NCBI GenBank assembly: GCA_902810755.1 | Contig: CADDYT010000081.1 | Coordinates: 1 to 26,280, forward strand | Source: Chloroflexota bacterium | GTDB taxonomy: Bacteria; Chloroflexota; Ktedonobacteria; Ktedonobacterales; Ktedonobacteraceae | Direction of reading: 5' to 3' | DNA: 26,280 nucleotides | In this document: in pieces, positions 24,050 to 26,280 of the stretch | Layout: each line of letters opens with the position of its first letter | Position numbering within the stretch: position 1 is the first letter of the stretch | Notes under the pieces: generated by a model | Seen by the model: the letters and a program-made list of their open reading frames with translations, nothing else | What the model was told of the DNA's origin: nothing | The model's database searches: none | Program-made: the position numbers and the translations under genes

Positions 24050-24358
24050 CAGGCCACCCCTGGCGGGTGGCCTGCACAAAGAGGCAGGCAGGCCACCCGC
24101 CAGGGGTGGTCCCATAGGCGTTAACTTAAGGCCGCCCCAGGCCACAGAGCAGGCCACCCACAGGCAGGCCAGCCGCAAGGGTCACAGACCACCAGAGCAG
24201 GCCAGCCGCCAGGGGTGGCCCTCCTCTAGACGGGCGGCTCGTGCCGCCTGTGGAGCCATCGTCTATAGTAGGGCCACCCCTGGCGGCTGGCCTGCACAAG
24301 GACCGGCAAGGGGTGGCCTGCACAAAGACCGCCAGGGGTGGCCTGCCTGCCTCTTTGC
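24050..24358. repeat. Cluster of degenerate and intact palindromic repeats
   Basis: This 342-nt gap between convergent genes consists almost wholly of copies of the family core, CCACCCGCCAGGGGTGG or its reverse. Copies occur at about 24051-24073 (reverse), 24090-24109, 24199-24228, 24264-24293 (reverse), 24304-24319 and 24329-24345, and GGCCACA/GGCCAGCC fragments fill 24137-24182. Linkers such as GCACAAAGAGGCAGGCAGG recur around them, and CCCATAGGCGTTAACTTAAGG at 24111 corresponds to the flank of the 18-kb cluster. Such a pattern suggests repeated insertion and local duplication. No gene lies here. Confidence 0.88.
24199..24293. repeat. 95-bp palindromic hairpin element, copy 4
   Basis: The arms 24199-24228 and 24264-24293 pair over 30 bp with two differences near the loop. 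Both arms carry the same change relative to other copies (GGCCAGCC on one, GGCTGGCC on the other, against GGCCACCC/GGGTGGCC), so base pairing is kept. The 35-nt loop contains GGCGGC-TCGT-GCCGCC and TGTGGAGCCATCG. It has the same orientation as the iorA copy. Confidence 0.92.
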
Positions 24359-24363
24359 CCGGG

Positions 24364-24909
24364 CTACATCGGTATCAGCAGGAAGCGTTCGCGGTCTTTC
24401 GCGACCTGCGTGAGTTGCTGAATCAACTGGCGCAGGGGGCCGCTGCCTTGCGCCTGCCAGGCTTCGGGGGTCAGATGCGAGACATATTCGTAGATTTGCT
24501 CGCTATCACGCACCAGAGCGAGGTCGAAGTTGAGTAACTGAAGCAGCAGCGGTTGCTCCTGCCGGAAACGCCACCAGATGCGATCCTGGGACGGCGCCGA
24601 CATGCCGCGAATATGCGTCTCTACGTTCGACAATTCCTGCTGCACCTGCTCAATCTCGCGCAGGTGGGCCAGCGCCTCCGCTGGCGGGAACGGGTTCTCG
24701 CGCGTCAGCGGCGGCACGTAGCGGCGCTGGTATTCCCCACGCAGGCGCGCCAGCAAATCGATCGCCTGCGTCAGGAAATAGCTGGCCCGCTCGCGCACCA
24801 GCAGATCATCAGCCCTCGCCTGGTTCGTCGCGTTGTAGAAGTTGTAGCCATAGCCCGTGAGCAGAAGTTGCAACTGCTGGATCACAGGATCATTTGATGG
24901 CCCTGTCAT
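24364..24909 (-). CDS. Helical protein of unknown function, partner of the SPFH gene
   Basis: The 181-residue product is rich in Leu, Gln, Arg and Glu and appears almost wholly alpha-helical, with a coiled-coil-like middle (LAHLREIEQVQQELSNVETHIRGM). There is no signal peptide or membrane span. I recognise no family. The start at 24909 (MTGPSNDPVIQQL) is chosen because GAAGGG lies about 6 nt upstream and because the upstream extension overlaps the previous gene with arginine-rich, non-protein-like sequence. It follows the SPFH-domain gene by 28 nt on the same strand, so it is probably in the same operon and may work with that protein. Confidence 0.72.
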   Translation of the reverse strand: MTGPSNDPVIQQLQLLLTGYGYNFYNATNQARADDLLVRERASYFLTQAIDLLARLRGEYQRRYVPPLTRENPFPPAEALAHLREIEQVQQELSNVETHIRGMSAPSQDRIWWRFRQEQPLLLQLLNFDLALVRDSEQIYEYVSHLTPEAWQAQGSGPLRQLIQQLTQVAKDRERFLLIPM

Positions 24910-24937
24910 GATCGCCCTTCTTTCTCGGCCCGCCGCG

Positions 24938-25795
24938 CTACTGTTTCGCCTGGCTGTTCTGAAGATGTGGCGTCGCCGTTGTGTAGCGGTCCGTGCTGGT
25001 AGTCGTCTGCGTGCCGTTGATGTTGAAGGACTCGCCAATTGCCATGTTGGGCGCCGAAACCACGCCGCGCTCCGCCATCAACATAGCGGTGTAGTAGCGT
25101 ACCGCCTCAATCTCTTTCAGCCCGAACGCTTTCAGCGAGATCAGCGCCTTCATCCGCTCATCACGCGGGAAGATCAGCACCTTGACCGTATCGAGCGTGA
25201 TGCCATAGATGGCCAGAAACTGTTGGAGGTGTTCGTGAACCAGCTGCGACAGATCATGGATGCGCTCGTTGACGGACTCCAGCGGCGTCACCTGCACCAG
25301 TTGGTTCACCGCCTGCTCAATGACCGGCCCGGCATAATTGTTCACGTCCTGCGTCGTCAGCGCGTGACCGCGATAGGGCATATGCTGCACCAGACGCACC
25401 GCGTTCTCGCGCGTCTCAACGTGGATGTAGTAATCGACGCTATAGACCATTTCGGCCATCTCACGCGAAAGCGCCATGCCGTTCGTCTTTAGCACCAGCT
25501 TGGCGCGGTTGATGTACAGCGCCTCGTACTGCCAGGGGCTCTGCCCGCCATAGAAAGCCTGCTGGATAGAACCAAAGAGGACGCGATCGGGAGTCTGCAC
25601 CGGATACTGACCTGTTTCGTAGACATTGAGAATAGCTCCGCGCGACTTCAGCACGCAGAACTGGTTGCTCTCAACGGTGAGCAGCGAGCCATTCATAATG
25701 CTCTGATCGGGGTAGTGCCAGAGGAGGATCTCCGGCCCCATAATCTCTTCGCCGTTCTCCGTCAGGGTCGAAATGACGTTGCGTATACCTGCCAT
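24938..25795 (-). CDS. SPFH/Band 7 domain protein (YdjI-like)
   Basis: The 285-residue protein has an N-terminal stretch PEILLWHYPDQSIMNGSLLTVESNQFCVLKSRGAILNVYETGQYPVQT, which fits the SPFH-domain subgroup typified by Bacillus YdjI: a W-x-(Y/P)-P... strand, then L-x-V-x-x-x-Q-x-x-V and G-x-Y. It continues with FYGGQSPWQYEALYIN and a helical part. There is no membrane span. The tail is Thr/Ser/Gln-rich. Family members scaffold proteins at membranes and are often linked to stress responses; its role here is not known. The start at 25795 has AAGGAG 6 nt upstream; the ATG immediately before it is too close to the ribosome site. It is first in a two-gene operon. Confidence 0.82.
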   Translation of the reverse strand: MAGIRNVISTLTENGEEIMGPEILLWHYPDQSIMNGSLLTVESNQFCVLKSRGAILNVYETGQYPVQTPDRVLFGSIQQAFYGGQSPWQYEALYINRAKLVLKTNGMALSREMAEMVYSVDYYIHVETRENAVRLVQHMPYRGHALTTQDVNNYAGPVIEQAVNQLVQVTPLESVNERIHDLSQLVHEHLQQFLAIYGITLDTVKVLIFPRDERMKALISLKAFGLKEIEAVRYYTAMLMAERGVVSAPNMAIGESFNINGTQTTTSTDRYTTATPHLQNSQAKQ

Positions 25796-26026
25796 AGACA
25801 TCTCCTTTGTTTGCTCCTTGTAACAATGTGTTGTGGTTGCCTTCCCTATGGTACTACCTGTGTCTATCCCGTAAGACGTTCCCACAGGGAATAAACCAGA
25901 TGGGCTATATAGTTAGTATAAAGGCTGAACAACGTTGGAGACAGTGAGTCGGATCACAAAGCTCAAGACTGTGAACGACATCACAGAAGCTTACAGCCAG
26001 ATCGAAGGCTGTGCCACAGGAAAATC
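25796..26026. other. Divergent intergenic region, SPFH operon / leader
   Basis: This stretch should hold the SPFH-operon promoter. On the minus strand there are TATACT- and TATATAG-like boxes around 25900-25920 but no strong -35 partner. A small hairpin ACAGCC-N8-GGCTGT lies near 25994-26013. I find no gene. Confidence 0.4.
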
Positions 26027-26101
26027 GAAAAAAGCAATTTTTACAAAATTATAAAAATCTAACGAAAACCCCTTGACAGGGAAAAAGACCTGTGGCATAA
26101 T
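26027..26101 (+). promoter_or_regulatory. Strong stable-RNA-type promoter with UP-element-like upstream tract
   Basis: TTGACA (26073-26078) and CATAAT (26096-26101) are exactly 17 nt apart. The preceding 26027-26065 is an almost unbroken A/T tract (AAAAAAGCAATTTTTAC and AAAATTATAAAAATC), which is where an alpha-subunit-binding UP element would lie. This combination is typical of rRNA promoters. Confidence 0.65.
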
Positions 26102-26280
26102 TATCACCGTCGTCACGAGACGGCAGAATAAAAGCGAGCAAACATGAGTTGCTCAGGGCGACCTTAACAATTGAAGAGTGGAAAGTAGCAACAGCAACTG
26201 TGGACGACGCTGCGTGCGCGCAAGCTTCTCACAGTTCCTGTCAATAACGTTCACATCAACGATGTGAACATCTGGCGAGC
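26102..26280 (+). other. Structured leader, probably of an rRNA operon
   Basis: Downstream of the strong promoter there is no coding frame. Structures include CCGTC/GACGG and GAGCAA/TTGCTC stems, AACTGTG/CACAGTT spanning about 26196-26236, and a perfect 9-bp hairpin GTTCACATC-AAC-GATGTGAAC (26249-26269). CCTTAACAATTGAAGAG (26162-26178) resembles a boxA antitermination site (E. coli TGCTCTTTAACAA). The 16S start is not reached within the window, so the identity of the transcript is an inference. Confidence 0.45.

Noticed and set aside
23979..24413. 144-codon open frame through the 24-kb repeats
   Set aside because: It consists of repeat translation and overlaps two real genes.
24910..25038. 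N-terminal extension of the helical protein upstream of 24909
   Set aside because: It is Arg/Ser-rich, overlaps the 3' end of the SPFH gene, and 24909 has a ribosome site.

Overview
The window is chromosomal DNA of about 55-60% GC in its genes, with AT-richer intergenic stretches. It carries housekeeping genes (mdh, rsmI, aroC, mnmE, fdhD, a fur-type regulator, a class B penicillin-binding protein) mixed with large regulators and several genes of unknown role. Two HTH-TPR regulators, an archaeal/anaerobe-type indolepyruvate oxidoreductase, a divergent sigma/anti-sigma pair, and many palindromic repeats suggest a large-genome soil Chloroflexota, most likely Ktedonobacteria. That placement is inferred from gene content; no 16S gene lies inside the window.

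Layout. 1-4064 (minus): a partial indolepyruvate:ferredoxin oxidoreductase alpha subunit carrying an in-frame block of repeats, a small membrane protein and an APC permease. 4441-7803: malate dehydrogenase (plus) convergent with an acyl-CoA ligase-rsmI operon (minus). 8476-13465: two paralogous HTH-TPR regulators flank a sigma-like gene and a gene with a zinc-binding anti-sigma motif. 13831-17682 (plus): PAP2-like membrane protein, chorismate synthase, class B PBP. 17688-18134 (minus): Fur-family regulator. 18271-18584: composite palindromic repeat. 18631-19809: DUF4177-like protein and fdhD. 19973-24021: two paralogous exported proteins, possibly glycoside-hydrolase-like, on either side of mnmE. 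24050-24358: second repeat cluster. 24364-25795 (minus): helical protein and SPFH-domain protein in one operon. 26027-26280: a strong promoter with an A/T-rich upstream element and a structured leader resembling that of an rRNA operon, whose gene would lie past the right edge.

The most unusual thing is a repeat family found at three loci. Each full unit is a long hairpin of about 95 bp: two 30-bp arms around a 34-35 nt loop that keeps a TGTGGAG core. One copy, with its own 15-bp and 21-bp tandem repeats, sits inside the indolepyruvate oxidoreductase gene without breaking the frame, adding about 110 residues at the linker between two domains. This resembles the protein-coding palindromic elements known from Rickettsia. 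Another copy has matching base changes in both arms, as expected if pairing is maintained. The second notable group is the sigma-like/zinc anti-sigma pair between the two HTH-TPR paralogues.
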